From Duganella sp. Root1480D1 (GTDB taxonomy: Bacteria; Pseudomonadota; Gammaproteobacteria; Burkholderiales; Burkholderiaceae_D), in contig NZ_LMFZ01000023.1 of the NCBI RefSeq assembly GCF_001427305.1, forward strand, positions 140,349 to 204,348: DNA of 64,000 nt. Reading direction: 5' to 3'. A program made the position numbers and the translations under genes. Under the pieces are notes generated by a model. That model had not been told where the DNA came from and did not search any database. It saw only the letters and a list, made by a program, of their open reading frames with translations. Below are positions 17,270-25,934 of the stretch, piece by piece; the stretch's first letter is position 1, and each line of letters starts with the position of its first letter.

Positions 17270-17303
17270 GTTTAAAAAATGGGGACGTACCCCATTTTTA
17301 AAC
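17270..17303. repeat. Long hairpin with GGGGACGTACCCC core
   Basis: The left arm GTTTAAAAAATGGGG (17270-17284) and the right arm CCCCATTTTTAAAC (17290-17303) pair over 14 bp with one extra A, around loop ACGTA. It lies between divergent genes, so it is not a simple 3' terminator of either. It has the form of a REP-like or miniature mobile element; no second copy is seen in this window. The rest of the 17129-17496 gap holds no gene I can support. Confidence 0.55.
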
Positions 17304-17496
17304 GTGCGCCAGCCAAAATTACAATGTTGTAGGACTAGCCTGACAAACTGCCATGTTGCCAGCCTACATGACGGAGGTAACAGGTCTTATGTTCATCTCT
17401 CACATAGAAAATTAAAGTATTACCAACGCGATCGGCAAGCAGCATCCCTAAGAATGCCGACTGCAATACCGTGTACTTTAGTTCTGTGAGGATAAA

Positions 17497-18306
17497 ATGA
17501 ACAACACTCAACTTAGCGTCTCTGCCAGGAACTCGCTGTCGCAAGCAATGCCTATTGGTTCGACGGAGTTCAAAGTTGCGTCCCGGCCTGTTGTCAGCTA
17601 CAGCGGCGCCCAGCAAAATGAATTGCTGGCAGCCCTCCCTCGTGAAGCACTGGAGTCCCTGTTTGAGCACCTGGAGCTGGTGCAACTGCCATTTGGCAAG
17701 GAATTGTTTGAATTCGGCAGCAAGCTGGAATACGTCTACTTCCCAACCACCGCCATCCTGTCCCTGCTGTATGTGATGGAAGATGGCGCGACCACCGAGA
17801 TTGCCGTGGTCGGCCACGAAGGCGTGGTGGGCGTGTCGATGTTTGCCGGTGAGCGCGCCATGAGCACTGCCGTCGTGCAAAGCGCCGGTTATGGCTACCG
17901 CCTGAAGGCGCAAGCCCTGCGCGATGCCTTCAACCAGGGCGGCGCCCTGCCCCAGCTACTGATGCGCTACAACGCAGCCCTGTTCGCCCAGATGGCCCAG
18001 AACGCCGTCGGCGGCCGCCACAGCTCGATCGAGCAGAAGCTGTGCCGCTGGCTGCTGGACCGCCTGGACCGCTCCCCGAGCAATGAATTGAAGGTGACCC
18101 AGGAAATGATCTCGATCATGCTGGGCGTGCGCCGCGAATCGATCACCGCCGCCGCCGGCAAGCTGCAGGAAGACGGCATGATCACCTACCGCCGCGGCAA
18201 CATCACCGTCATTGATCGTGAAGGTCTGGAACGTTATGCGGGCGAGTGCTATAAGGTGGCGAAGATTGAATATGATCGCCTGCTCGCTGATGTAGCGTGC
18301 TGCTAG
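17497..18306 (+). CDS. Crp/Fnr-family transcriptional regulator
   Basis: The 269-aa protein has a cyclic-nucleotide-binding-like beta roll (about 45-160) and a C-terminal winged helix (about 190-250, TQEMISIMLGVRRESITAAAGKLQ). The beta roll lacks the PRSA-type cAMP-binding signature, and no FNR-type cysteine cluster is seen, so the ligand is unknown. A GTGAGGATAAA ribosome site precedes the ATG. Its 3' end is overlapped from the opposite strand by 98 nt of the NarX-like kinase gene, so the two transcripts are antisense to each other there. The neighbouring NarX/NarL-type pair may act in the same circuit. Confidence 0.88.
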   Translation: MNNTQLSVSARNSLSQAMPIGSTEFKVASRPVVSYSGAQQNELLAALPREALESLFEHLELVQLPFGKELFEFGSKLEYVYFPTTAILSLLYVMEDGATTEIAVVGHEGVVGVSMFAGERAMSTAVVQSAGYGYRLKAQALRDAFNQGGALPQLLMRYNAALFAQMAQNAVGGRHSSIEQKLCRWLLDRLDRSPSNELKVTQEMISIMLGVRRESITAAAGKLQEDGMITYRRGNITVIDREGLERYAGECYKVAKIEYDRLLADVACC

Positions 18307-19750
18307 GCTGCAGCATCGCCGGGGGCACGGCGCCTGCCGGGCGCCTGCCCCGGTCCCTCAGGGGAATATAAACCTCGATACAGGTTCCCCGGTCGCCCCG
18401 CCCACGGCGGATGTTCAAGATCCCGCCCAACAACAAAGCCCGCTCCCGCATCCCCAGCAAGCCATGCGACATTGGCTTGGCCAGCGTAGGAGCGGCAATC
18501 CCGATCCCGTCGTCGATAATGCGCAGTACCAGCATGTCGTCGCGTTGCAGTTTGAGCGAGACGCTGACGTGGCCGGCCTTGGCGTATTTGCGGATATTGG
18601 TCAGCGATTCCTGCACGATGCGGAACAAGGCGATCGACAGGCTGCTGTCGCCGGCCTTGGACACGGCATCGATGTCGGGGCCGATTTCTGTCTCGCATGG
18701 GATATTCGTCATGCGCGTGAAATCTTCACAATAGCTGTCGATGGCGGCGCACAGGCCCAGGTTGTCCAGCAGGCTTGGGCGCAAGTCTTCGATGATGCGG
18801 CGCTTCAGCTCCACCGTATCGACCAGGGTGCCGCGCGCACGGCGCAACTGGGCAGCCAGTTCCGGATTGGTCTTCTGCAGCTGGTGCGCGACCGCCGCGA
18901 TATCCATGCTGATCGAGGTCAGGTTGGCGCCCATCTCATCGTGCAGTTCACGCGACAGCCGCATTTTTTCTTCTTCGCTGATCGAAATCAGGTGGCGCGA
19001 CAGCACGGACAGCTGCTCGGTACGCTGCTGCACCATCGATTCCAGGCTCTCGTTCGAGAGCTGCAGCGCATGCTCCACCGCCGCCCGGTGCACAAAGCTG
19101 CGTCGCACCAGCTGGTAGAACATCACCAGCACCACGATGGCGATGGCATTGATGCCGGCGCCCATCACGACTGCCTTCTGGTATTCCTGGTAGAAACTGG
19201 TGGCGCGCGCCGACATGGCTTCGCCCTGCTCGCGCACCATGATCACCACTTGCAGGCGGATTTCGTCCATGCCGCTGCGCTCGTCGCTGACCTTGGCAAT
19301 ATTGACGATATCGTCCAGCCCGCCGTGCTTGTAGACTTCAATGGCCTGGGTCAGGATGGCCACGCGCTTGCGCACCAGCACCTGCAATTGCTGCAGGTTT
19401 TTCAACTGAATCGGGTTATTGGCGAGCAGTTTCTCCAACTCGCGGAACTGGTGCTCGGACTCAGTGACCACCGAACGCGTCGGGCCCAGGTAAGTCTCTT
19501 TGCCGGAAATGAAATAGCCGCGCGCGCTACTGTCGGCGTCGAGCACCAGCACGTTCAGGTACTGCAGGCGCTCGGCCACGCGCGAGCTGAGTGCCAATTG
19601 CTCATTGGCACCCTTCAACGATTGCAGGTTATGGAATAGGCTGAAACCGTTGACGATCAGGATCAGCGCGCAGGTCACGCACAGGAGCGTTTTGTAGAGC
19701 GGCAGCCGGTGCCGCGGGGCTGGTTCGATGGTGAAGTACATTTTCCCCAT
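18209..19750 (-). CDS. NarX-like sensor histidine kinase with CHASE3 domain
   Basis: The 513-aa protein has an N-terminal helix (about 18-38), a CHASE3-type extracytoplasmic sensor (about 40-190, with LDADSSARGYFISGKETYL), a second helix (about 195-215), a HisKA_3 dimerisation domain with the acceptor His in SRELHDEMGANLTS, and an ATPase domain ending near CIEVYIPL. About 45 further residues, rich in Pro/Ser, run antisense through the end of the Crp-like gene and look like unconstrained read-through. The response regulator lies upstream on the same strand after a 77-nt gap. The start at 19750 (MGKMYF) and one at 19741 are both possible. Confidence 0.88.
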   Translation of the reverse strand: MGKMYFTIEPAPRHRLPLYKTLLCVTCALILIVNGFSLFHNLQSLKGANEQLALSSRVAERLQYLNVLVLDADSSARGYFISGKETYLGPTRSVVTESEHQFRELEKLLANNPIQLKNLQQLQVLVRKRVAILTQAIEVYKHGGLDDIVNIAKVSDERSGMDEIRLQVVIMVREQGEAMSARATSFYQEYQKAVVMGAGINAIAIVVLVMFYQLVRRSFVHRAAVEHALQLSNESLESMVQQRTEQLSVLSRHLISISEEEKMRLSRELHDEMGANLTSISMDIAAVAHQLQKTNPELAAQLRRARGTLVDTVELKRRIIEDLRPSLLDNLGLCAAIDSYCEDFTRMTNIPCETEIGPDIDAVSKAGDSSLSIALFRIVQESLTNIRKYAKAGHVSVSLKLQRDDMLVLRIIDDGIGIAAPTLAKPMSHGLLGMRERALLLGGILNIRRGRGDRGTCIEVYIPLRDRGRRPAGAVPPAMLQPSSTLHQRAGDHIQSSPPYSTRPHNVPDLHDQ

Positions 19751-19827
19751 TATAGACCCGCAGCAAGATGCTGCCGCACGGAAAGCTAATTGTGCGGCAC
19801 CGCAAAATGTAACCAGACGTTTCGCTC

Positions 19828-20460
19828 TTAATCGAGCAAGTTGTTCTTCATTGCGTAGTACGTCAAGTCACTATTCGACTGCAAGCCCATCTTCTCCATA
19901 ATGCGCGTGCGATACGTACTAACGGTCTTGATGCTCAGCGAAAGTGCCGTGCCGATGTCGGACACGGTGGCGCCGCGCGCCAGGCGCAGGAACACCTGGA
20001 ACTCGCGGTCCGACAGCTCCGTATGCAGGGCCGTATTCGGGTCGCGGTCGAAGCTTTGCGCCAGCAGCTCGCCCACCTGCGAGCTGACATAGCGGCGGCC
20101 CTGGTGCACGGTGCGCACGGCATTGATCAGTTCCTCGGCCTCGCACTCCTTGTTCAGGTATCCGTTGGCGCCCATCTTGAACAGGTTGAGCGCATATTGC
20201 TGGGCTGGATAGCCGGACAGGATCAGCACCGGCAAGTCCGGCTGGCCCTGGCGAATGGTACGCAGAGTATCGATACCGCTCTGGTCCGGCATGGCGATGT
20301 CAAGCAACAGCACATCGCACACTTCCTTGCGTGCGATGTCGAGCGCCTCGCGCCCGGTACTCCCTTCGGCGACTACGCTGAATTCGTCCGACGACGAAAA
20401 GATTTGCTTGAAACCCGCCCGTACAATCTGGTGGTCATCACAGATGGCTACGCGAATCAT
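19828..20460 (-). CDS. NarL/FixJ-family response regulator
   Basis: The 210-aa protein has a receiver domain (about 1-118, phospho-acceptor Asp54 in LLLDIAMPD) and a LuxR-type helix-turn-helix (about 145-205, LSDREFQVFLRLARG ... SIKTVSTYRTRIMEKMG). It is the partner of the CHASE3 kinase downstream. AGAGGGAAGACA precedes the ATG. The first of two genes in a likely operon; targets are unknown. Confidence 0.92.
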   Translation of the reverse strand: MIRVAICDDHQIVRAGFKQIFSSSDEFSVVAEGSTGREALDIARKEVCDVLLLDIAMPDQSGIDTLRTIRQGQPDLPVLILSGYPAQQYALNLFKMGANGYLNKECEAEELINAVRTVHQGRRYVSSQVGELLAQSFDRDPNTALHTELSDREFQVFLRLARGATVSDIGTALSLSIKTVSTYRTRIMEKMGLQSNSDLTYYAMKNNLLD

Positions 20461-20578
20461 TGTCTTCCCTCTTGAATTCCTAGCTTGGGAACGGAGCCAG
20501 CGTCTGCAGTATCACTAGCAAAATCATAACGTTAATATTGTAGCACCAATGGTTTAACAGTTTAGCCGAGTCTAACCG

Positions 20579-20602
20579 AAAAAAAGGACGCCTAAGCGCC
20601 CT
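20579..20602 (-). terminator. Rho-independent terminator of the merR/ihfA end of the translation operon
   Basis: On the minus strand GGGCGC-TTAG-GCGTCC is followed by seven T residues, 12 nt beyond the MerR-type stop codon. Confidence 0.8.
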
Positions 20603-20614
20603 TGCTACAGCTGC

Positions 20615-21013
20615 TTACAACTTTAGTAGCTCGAGGATGCTTTGCAGCTCGCTGCGCAGCATCTCCCGGTCCAGCGGCGGCGCTTCGTGTGCCATGCCAT
20701 GAGCTTCATCATACTCGCCTTGCGCCGAATCGGCAGCGCGGCTATCGAGCTTGTTGCGGGCACCGCTGATGGTGAAACCCTGCTCGTACAGCAGCTCGCG
20801 GATGCGGCGGATCAGCAGCACTTCATGATGCTGGTAGTAGCGGCGGTTGCCGCGCCGTTTGACCGGTTTCAGCTGGGTGAATTCCTGTTCCCAATAGCGC
20901 AGCACATGCGGCTTGACGCCGCATAGTTCGCTGACCTCGCCAATAGTGAAATAGCGTTTCGCCGGGATCGGCGGCAACACTACCAGGTCTGCCTTGCCAG
21001 GTCGGTCGGTCAT
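20615..21013 (-). CDS. MerR-family regulator downstream of ihfA
   Basis: The 132-aa protein has an N-terminal MerR helix-turn-helix (about 20-88, FTIGEVSELCGVKPHVLRYWE) followed by a short, acidic, leucine-ending tail (ELQSILELLKL) with no metal-binding cysteines. This small MerR-like gene next to ihfA is a conserved feature of beta- and gammaproteobacteria; its targets are not well defined. It follows ihfA by 17 nt and is the last gene before a terminator. Confidence 0.88.
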   Translation of the reverse strand: MTDRPGKADLVVLPPIPAKRYFTIGEVSELCGVKPHVLRYWEQEFTQLKPVKRRGNRRYYQHHEVLLIRRIRELLYEQGFTISGARNKLDSRAADSAQGEYDEAHGMAHEAPPLDREMLRSELQSILELLKL

Positions 21014-21030
21014 TCACGCACCTGCGCAGT

Positions 21031-21501
21031 TCAGGATGCGCGCGCCGTGCCGGCGCTGTCTTCGACCATGCCTTTCAGCTTTTGGCTGGCGTGGAAAGTC
21101 ACCACACGGCGCGCCGTGATCGGGATTTCTTCGCCGGTTTTCGGATTGCGGCCTGGGCGCTGCGGCTTGTCGCGCAACTGGAAGTTGCCGAAGCCGGACA
21201 GCTTCACCGCTTCGCCGCGTTCCAGCGCGTTGCGGATCTCGTCGAAGAAGGTTTCGACCATGTCCTTGGCCTCGCGCTTGTTCAGGCCCACCTGTTCGAA
21301 CAGAAGTTCGGCCAGTTCTGCCTTGGTCAGCGTAGGCAAATCTTTTTCAGCTTCCTGGCGTACCTTGGCGTTCTGCATCGCGCTGTGCAACTCGGCGTCC
21401 AATGCGGATTCAAGTACGGCGGAATCGACGTCGTTGTTGTTAATTTTGCTGCCCTGCCTTTTAAAGTACATGAGTCCGGCAGTGCCGGACTCGCTGGTCA
21501 T
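21031..21501 (-). CDS. ihfA: Integration host factor subunit alpha, with N-terminal extension
   Basis: The C-terminal 100 residues are classic IHF-alpha: [32 protein letters not shown], and the DNA-intercalating arm [17 protein letters not shown] bends DNA and supports recombination, replication and sigma-54 promoters, as a heterodimer with IHF-beta. The open frame reaches to an ATG at 21501, giving 156 aa, about 50 more than usual; internal ATGs at 21471 and 21378 (115 aa) are alternatives and none has a strong ribosome site. The gap to the pheT stop is 14 nt with the longest form. The gene itself is certain, the start is not. Confidence 0.93.
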   Translation of the reverse strand: MTSESGTAGLMYFKRQGSKINNNDVDSAVLESALDAELHSAMQNAKVRQEAEKDLPTLTKAELAELLFEQVGLNKREAKDMVETFFDEIRNALERGEAVKLSGFGNFQLRDKPQRPGRNPKTGEEIPITARRVVTFHASQKLKGMVEDSAGTARAS

Positions 21502-21515
21502 ACCGAATTGTTAAA

Positions 21516-23942
21516 TCAAGCCCGCAGTTTTGCACCGTGTGCCAGGACGACGTGAGCAGTCAGCGTCTTCATCAACTCGTCCACTACGTCATCCTGCAGG
21601 GTGTTTTGAGTATCTTGCAAGCTAAAGCGGAAAGCAAGCGATTTTTCGTCGCTTTCCAGGCCTTGGCCGCGATATTCATCAAACAAAACAATGGCTTGCA
21701 CAATGCGCCCTTGAGCATGGGCCGTCACGGCGCCATGGAAGGCGTCGAGCAGGTCCTGCACGGGAACGGCTTGCCTCACTACCAGCGCAACGTCGCGCGT
21801 GGTGCCGGGGAACTTTGAAATCTCTTCATATTCTGGCACGTCGCGTTGCTGCAACGCAACGGCATCGACCTCGAACAGCACTGGCGCCTTCGGCAGGTCG
21901 TACTTTTGCAGCCAGCGCGGGTGCAGTTCGCCGATGAAGCCGATCACCTTGCCGTCCAGTTCCACCGAAGCGGCGCGGCCCGGGTGCAGGGCCGGGTGCG
22001 ACAGCTTGGCAAAACGCAGTTGGCGCGGTGCAAACAGGGCTTCCAGGTCGGCCTTGACGTCGAAGAAGTCGACGTCGCGGGCTTTCTGGCCCCACTGCTC
22101 GTCGGCTACCGGGCCGTAGGCCATGGCGGCCACGCGCTGCGGCTGGTCGTAGCCGGCCACGGTCAGCGGACCATCCTGCACCGAGGCGTCGCGCTTGAAG
22201 ATGGCGCCGACTTCAAACAGGCGCACGCGCGGCTGCTTGCGGTTCAGGTTGTAGCGCACATTCGCCACCAGGCTGCCGATCAGCGACGAACGCATGACGG
22301 ACATCTGCGACGCAATCGGGTTCTGCAGCTTGATCGGGCTGTCGTTGCCGCTGAAGTCCAGCTCCCACTGCGCTTCCACGAAACTCATATTGACCACTTC
22401 CTGGAAGCCCAGGTCGGCCAGCTGGTGGCGCACGGCGAAAATCGAGCGGGTGTTTTCCGGCGCGATCAGCATCTCGGCGGCAGCCACCGGCGGCAGGGTC
22501 GGGATGTTTTCGAAACCGTACACGCGGGCCACTTCTTCGATCAGGTCTTCTTCGATTTCGATGTCGAAGCGGTAGGACGGCGCGGTGACGCTGAATACGC
22601 CTTCTGCCAGCGTGAACTCGAGGCCGAGGCGCTGGAAGATGTCGGCCACCATCTCGTCGTTGAGCGCAACGCCAATGACTTTTGCCGCCCGGGCGGTGCG
22701 CATCTTGACCGGCGCGCGCTGTGGCAAGTTGACGATCTGGTCGTCGATGGCGCCGACTTTGGTGTCAGGCGTGCCGCAGATCTCCATCAGCAGCGCGGTG
22801 ATGCGCTCCAGGTGTTCCGGGATCGAAGCGAAGTCCACGCCGCGCTCAAAGCGGTGCGCAGCGTCAGTCGAGAAGTTATACTTGCGGGCGCGGCCCTGGA
22901 TGGCGTTCGGCCACCAGAATGCTGCCTCCAGGTAGATATTGGTGGTGTCGTCCGACACGGCGGTGGCGTCGCCGCCCATGATGCCGGCCAGCGATTCCAG
23001 TTCCTTGTCGTCGGCGATCACGCCAACCCACTCATCGACTTCGATGGTGTTGCCGTTCAGGAGCTTGATCTGCTCGCCCTTCTTGCCCCAACGGACGTCC
23101 AGCGAACCGTGGATCTTGTCCAGGTCGAACACGTGCGAAGGACGGCCCATTTCCAGCATCACGTAGTTGGAAATATCCACCAGCGCCGACACGGGACGCT
23201 GGCCGCTGCGTTCCAGGCGCTGCTTCATCCAGGCCGGGGTTTCGGCTTTCGCGTTCAGGCCGCGGATCACGCGGCCGGCGAAACGGCCGCACAGGTCTGG
23301 TGCGGATACTTTCACCGTCAGCTTCTCGTCCAGCGAGACCGGCACGATGCGGTTCTGCGGCAGGCTCAGTTGCGAGCCGGTCAGGGCCGCCACTTCACGC
23401 GCCACGCCCAGCACCGACAGGCAGTCCGCCTTGTTCGGGGTCAGCTTGATGGTGAATTTCAGGTCGTTCAGCGCGAAGTAGTCGCGGATGTTCTGGCCGA
23501 TCGGCGCGTCGTCCGGCAGCTCGATCAGGCCGCCGTGGTCTTCAGACAGCTTCAGTTCGCGCGCGGAGCACAGCATGCCTTGCGACTCGACGCCGCGCAG
23601 CTGGCCTACCTTGATTTCGAACGGCTTGCCATCGGCGCCTGGCGGCAGCACGGCGCCGGCCATCGCACACGCGACCTTCAGCCCTGGGCGCACGTTTGGC
23701 GCGCCGCAGACGATGTTCAGCAGCGTGCCGGTGCCCACGTCGACCTGGCAGACGTTCAGGCGGTCCGCATTCGGGTGCTTGGCGGTTTCACGCACATGGC
23801 CCACCACGACGTTGGTGAATGGCGGCGCTACTGGATCGATGTCTTCCACTTCGAGGCCGGACATGGTCAGCATGTGTGCCAGTTCATCCGAAGTCATCTT
23901 CGGATCGACCATCGTGCGCAGCCAGTTTTCAGAGAATTGCAT
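21516..23942 (-). CDS. pheT: Phenylalanyl-tRNA synthetase beta subunit
   Basis: The 808-aa protein has the expected length and domain order: an EMAP-like tRNA-binding domain (about 40-150), B3/B4 editing region (about 210-380), B5 domain (about 400-475), a catalytic-like core and a C-terminal ferredoxin-fold anticodon-binding domain (about 715-807, [13 protein letters not shown]). With PheS it forms the alpha2beta2 enzyme that charges tRNA-Phe and edits Tyr-tRNA-Phe. It lies 56 nt behind pheS; that gap is filled by a palindromic repeat. Confidence 0.97.
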   Translation of the reverse strand: MQFSENWLRTMVDPKMTSDELAHMLTMSGLEVEDIDPVAPPFTNVVVGHVRETAKHPNADRLNVCQVDVGTGTLLNIVCGAPNVRPGLKVACAMAGAVLPPGADGKPFEIKVGQLRGVESQGMLCSARELKLSEDHGGLIELPDDAPIGQNIRDYFALNDLKFTIKLTPNKADCLSVLGVAREVAALTGSQLSLPQNRIVPVSLDEKLTVKVSAPDLCGRFAGRVIRGLNAKAETPAWMKQRLERSGQRPVSALVDISNYVMLEMGRPSHVFDLDKIHGSLDVRWGKKGEQIKLLNGNTIEVDEWVGVIADDKELESLAGIMGGDATAVSDDTTNIYLEAAFWWPNAIQGRARKYNFSTDAAHRFERGVDFASIPEHLERITALLMEICGTPDTKVGAIDDQIVNLPQRAPVKMRTARAAKVIGVALNDEMVADIFQRLGLEFTLAEGVFSVTAPSYRFDIEIEEDLIEEVARVYGFENIPTLPPVAAAEMLIAPENTRSIFAVRHQLADLGFQEVVNMSFVEAQWELDFSGNDSPIKLQNPIASQMSVMRSSLIGSLVANVRYNLNRKQPRVRLFEVGAIFKRDASVQDGPLTVAGYDQPQRVAAMAYGPVADEQWGQKARDVDFFDVKADLEALFAPRQLRFAKLSHPALHPGRAASVELDGKVIGFIGELHPRWLQKYDLPKAPVLFEVDAVALQQRDVPEYEEISKFPGTTRDVALVVRQAVPVQDLLDAFHGAVTAHAQGRIVQAIVLFDEYRGQGLESDEKSLAFRFSLQDTQNTLQDDVVDELMKTLTAHVVLAHGAKLRA

Positions 23943-23959
23943 AGTCAGCTTTCTTATCT

Positions 23960-23999
23960 GGTGTCTGACCCTGCGGGTCAGACACCGGGGTACCGGTTT
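23960..23999 (-). repeat. Palindromic intergenic repeat, copy 2 (pheS-pheT gap)
   Basis: A perfect 12-bp inverted repeat GGTGTCTGACCC/GGGTCAGACACC around a 3-nt loop, next to ACCGGTACCCCGG. It begins directly at the pheS stop codon on the minus strand. There is no T-run, so it is not a typical Rho-independent terminator; mRNA processing or stability effects on the pheS-pheT transcript are possible. Confidence 0.75.
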
Positions 24000-25015
24000 T
24001 AGTTGAACTGCTTCAGGAAGCGCAAATCGCCTTCATAGAACAGGCGCAGGTCATTAACGCCATAGCGCAGCATGGTCAGGCGCTCAAGGCCGGAGCCGAA
24101 CGCGAAGCCGATGTACTTTTCAGGGTCCAGCCCGAAGTTACGCACCACGTTAGGATGCACCTGCCCCGAGCCGGAAACCTCCAGCCAGCGCCCCTTCAGC
24201 GGACCGCTGCCGAACGCAATATCAATTTCCGCCGACGGTTCGGTGAACGGGAAATACGAAGGACGGAAACGCACTTGCAGGTCGTCCGTCTCAAAGAAAG
24301 CCTTAACGAAATTCAGGTACACGCCTTTCAGGTCAGCGAAGGAAATATCCTCCGCGATCCACAGGCCTTCAACCTGGTGGAACATCGGCGAGTGGGTCGC
24401 ATCGGAGTCGACGCGGTAAGTGCGGCCCGGCGCAATCACCTTGATCGGCGGCTTGTTGTTGCGGGCGTAGCGCACCTGCATCGGCGAGGTGTGGGTACGC
24501 AGCAGCAGCGGCTTGCCGGTGCTGTCGTTGCCTTCAACGTAGAAGGTATCCTGCATCGAACGCGCCGGGTGGTTCTCTGGCGAATTCAGTGCGGTAAAGT
24601 TGGTCCAGTCGGTTTCAATCTCAGGGCCGGCAGCGACGTCGAAGCCGATCGAGCGGAAGATCTCTTCCACGCGCTCCCAGGTGCGCATCACAGGATGGAT
24701 GCCGCCTTTCGAACGGCCACGGCCTGGCAGCGACACGTCGATCGCTTCAGCATTCAGGCGCAGTTGCAGCTGCGCTTCCGCCAGCGCGTCACGGCGCGCG
24801 GTCAGCGCGGTCTCGATCTGCACCTTGGCGGCGTTGATCAGGGCGCCTTGCGCCTTTTTCTCTTCAGGGTCCAGCTTGCCCAGGCCCTTCATCATTTCGG
24901 TGATCTGGCCAGTCTTGCCAAGGTACTTGGCTTTGGCGTTTTCAAGTGCTGCAGCGTCTACGGCGGCGAGGAAGTCAGCCTGCGCGGAGACGACGAGTTG
25001 TTCGAGCGAGTTCAT
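23999..25015 (-). CDS. pheS: Phenylalanyl-tRNA synthetase alpha subunit
   Basis: The 338-aa protein has an N-terminal coiled-coil (about 1-85) that contacts tRNA and a class II catalytic core (motif 2 region [15 protein letters not shown], motif 3 [13 protein letters not shown]). It makes Phe-adenylate and transfers it to tRNA-Phe together with PheT. The gene is preceded by a strong terminator-like hairpin about 30 nt upstream, so its expression may be controlled by attenuation or partial read-through from rplT. Confidence 0.97.
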   Translation of the reverse strand: MNSLEQLVVSAQADFLAAVDAAALENAKAKYLGKTGQITEMMKGLGKLDPEEKKAQGALINAAKVQIETALTARRDALAEAQLQLRLNAEAIDVSLPGRGRSKGGIHPVMRTWERVEEIFRSIGFDVAAGPEIETDWTNFTALNSPENHPARSMQDTFYVEGNDSTGKPLLLRTHTSPMQVRYARNNKPPIKVIAPGRTYRVDSDATHSPMFHQVEGLWIAEDISFADLKGVYLNFVKAFFETDDLQVRFRPSYFPFTEPSAEIDIAFGSGPLKGRWLEVSGSGQVHPNVVRNFGLDPEKYIGFAFGSGLERLTMLRYGVNDLRLFYEGDLRFLKQFN

Positions 25016-25041
25016 CCGACTTTTTTCCTGTTTTGGAAATT

Positions 25042-25071
25042 AAAAACGGGACATAGCTAAGCCATGTCCCG
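25042..25071 (-). terminator. Terminator/attenuator between rplT and pheS
   Basis: The minus strand has CGGGACAT ... ATGTCCCG (8-bp perfect stem, 9-nt loop) followed by TTTTT. A second hairpin GCCACC-TTCG-GGTGGC lies at 25084-25099 just behind rplT. E. coli pheST is controlled by attenuation at this place; here a 9-codon frame (25105-25076) with a single Phe codon is the only leader peptide I see, so a peptide-driven mechanism is doubtful. Confidence 0.75.
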
Positions 25072-25114
25072 CTTCTTATGAGCGCCACCCGAAGGTGGCA
25101 CACATCACTGGCAA

Positions 25115-25474
25115 TTAAGCAGCGATCTTGGCTTTGACGACGTTGACAATCGCTGCAAATGCAGGCTTGTCCATCACAGCCATATCAGCCAGGACCTTAC
25201 GGTCCAGTTCAATAGCGGCCTTCTTCAGACCGTTCATGAACACGCTGTAGGTCACGCCGTGTTCGCGGGCAGCCGCGTTGATACGGGTGATCCACAGGGC
25301 GCGGAAGACGCGCTTCTTGTTACGACGGTCGCGGTATGCGTACTGGCCAGCGCGCATCACTGCTTGCTTGGCAATACGGAATACTTTGCTGCGACGACCG
25401 CGGTAACCCTTGGCCAGGTTCAGTACTTTTTTATGACGGGCACGTGCAGTAACCCCACGTTTTACTCGAGGCAT
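25115..25474 (-). CDS. rplT: 50S ribosomal protein L20
   Basis: The 119-aa product is full length and strongly conserved ([47 protein letters not shown]). L20 binds 23S rRNA early in 50S assembly and in E. coli represses its own operon by binding the rpmI leader. AAGGAGCTACT precedes the ATG. It follows rpmI by 28 nt. Confidence 0.98.
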   Translation of the reverse strand: MPRVKRGVTARARHKKVLNLAKGYRGRRSKVFRIAKQAVMRAGQYAYRDRRNKKRVFRALWITRINAAAREHGVTYSVFMNGLKKAAIELDRKVLADMAVMDKPAFAAIVNVVKAKIAA

Positions 25475-25502
25475 AGTAGCTCCTTAAATAATGAGTGTGA
25501 GA

Positions 25503-25700
25503 TTAAGCGGATGGCATCATACGCAGAACGCTGGTCACGTCCGACGCATTGATGTTACGGGTGCCGCGCAGTTGACGCTTGTTTTTGGTGGTCTTCTTGG
25601 TCAGGATGTGACGCTTGAAAGCCATACCGGATTTAACGGTACCACCTGGGCGAACGCGGAAACGCTTCTTCGCGCTGCTCTTGGTTTTCATTTTTGGCAT
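25503..25700 (-). CDS. rpmI: 50S ribosomal protein L35
   Basis: The 65-aa product starts [16 protein letters not shown] and ends [11 protein letters not shown], typical for L35. The longer open frame upstream is leader sequence. TTTGGAGCATTCAC precedes the ATG. A separate promoter seems to serve this gene, since infC upstream is followed by a terminator. Confidence 0.97.
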   Translation of the reverse strand: MPKMKTKSSAKKRFRVRPGGTVKSGMAFKRHILTKKTTKNKRQLRGTRNINASDVTSVLRMMPSA

Positions 25701-25773
25701 GTGAATGCTCCAAATATGCCGGATTGTAGGTGGCAGCACTTTACTGCACTTTTGGTGCCTACTCTCACGGGAA

Positions 25774-25785
25774 CCCGGGAGTATA
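25774..25785 (-). promoter_or_regulatory. Candidate rpmI-rplT promoter (-10 TATACT)
   Basis: On the minus strand TATACT (25785-25780) sits about 80 nt before the rpmI start. The -35 (TACCGG, 18 nt upstream, inside the palindromic repeat) is weak. The predicted leader of about 70 nt contains GTAGG and CCTAC arms that could fold as an L20 operator; this is inference. Confidence 0.4.
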
Positions 25786-25801
25786 GCACAGGTTTTCATT
25801 G

Positions 25802-25840
25802 AACCGGTAAACCGGTGTCAGACCCGCAGGGTCTGACACC
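25802..25840. repeat. Palindromic intergenic repeat, copy 3
   Basis: AACCGGTAAACC followed by the perfect 12-bp inverted repeat GGTGTCAGACCC/GGGTCTGACACC with a 3-nt loop. It lies on the rpmI side of the infC terminator, in the opposite orientation to copy 4. Confidence 0.8.
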
Positions 25841-25883
25841 AAAAAAGCAAACGCCGCGGGCCTCAAGGGAAGCCAGCGGCGTT
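25841..25883 (-). terminator. Rho-independent terminator between infC and rpmI
   Basis: On the minus strand AACGCCGC ... GCGGCGTT (8-bp stem with an inner GGC/GCC pairing) is followed by TTGCTTTTTT. It would separate thrS-infC from rpmI-rplT, which are usually read together, and stands exactly between two copies of the palindromic repeat. Confidence 0.75.
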
Positions 25884-25890
25884 CGTTATG

Positions 25891-25934
25891 ACGGTGCCTG
25901 ACCCTGCGGGTCAGACACCGGTTCACCGGTTTTA
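25891..25934 (-). repeat. Palindromic intergenic repeat, copy 4
   Basis: The minus strand reads TAAAACCGGTGAACCGG at the infC stop codon, then GGTGTCTGACCC/GGGTCAGGCACC with one mismatch. It is the closest relative of copy 2, including its position directly on a stop codon. Confidence 0.8.

Noticed and set aside
20519-20578. tRNA gene behind the merR gene
   Set aside because: A tRNA often follows this operon in related bacteria, but no cloverleaf can be folded in this stretch.
25076-25105. 9-codon leader peptide for pheS attenuation
   Set aside because: It has only one Phe codon and no ribosome site, unlike the Phe-rich leader of E. coli.
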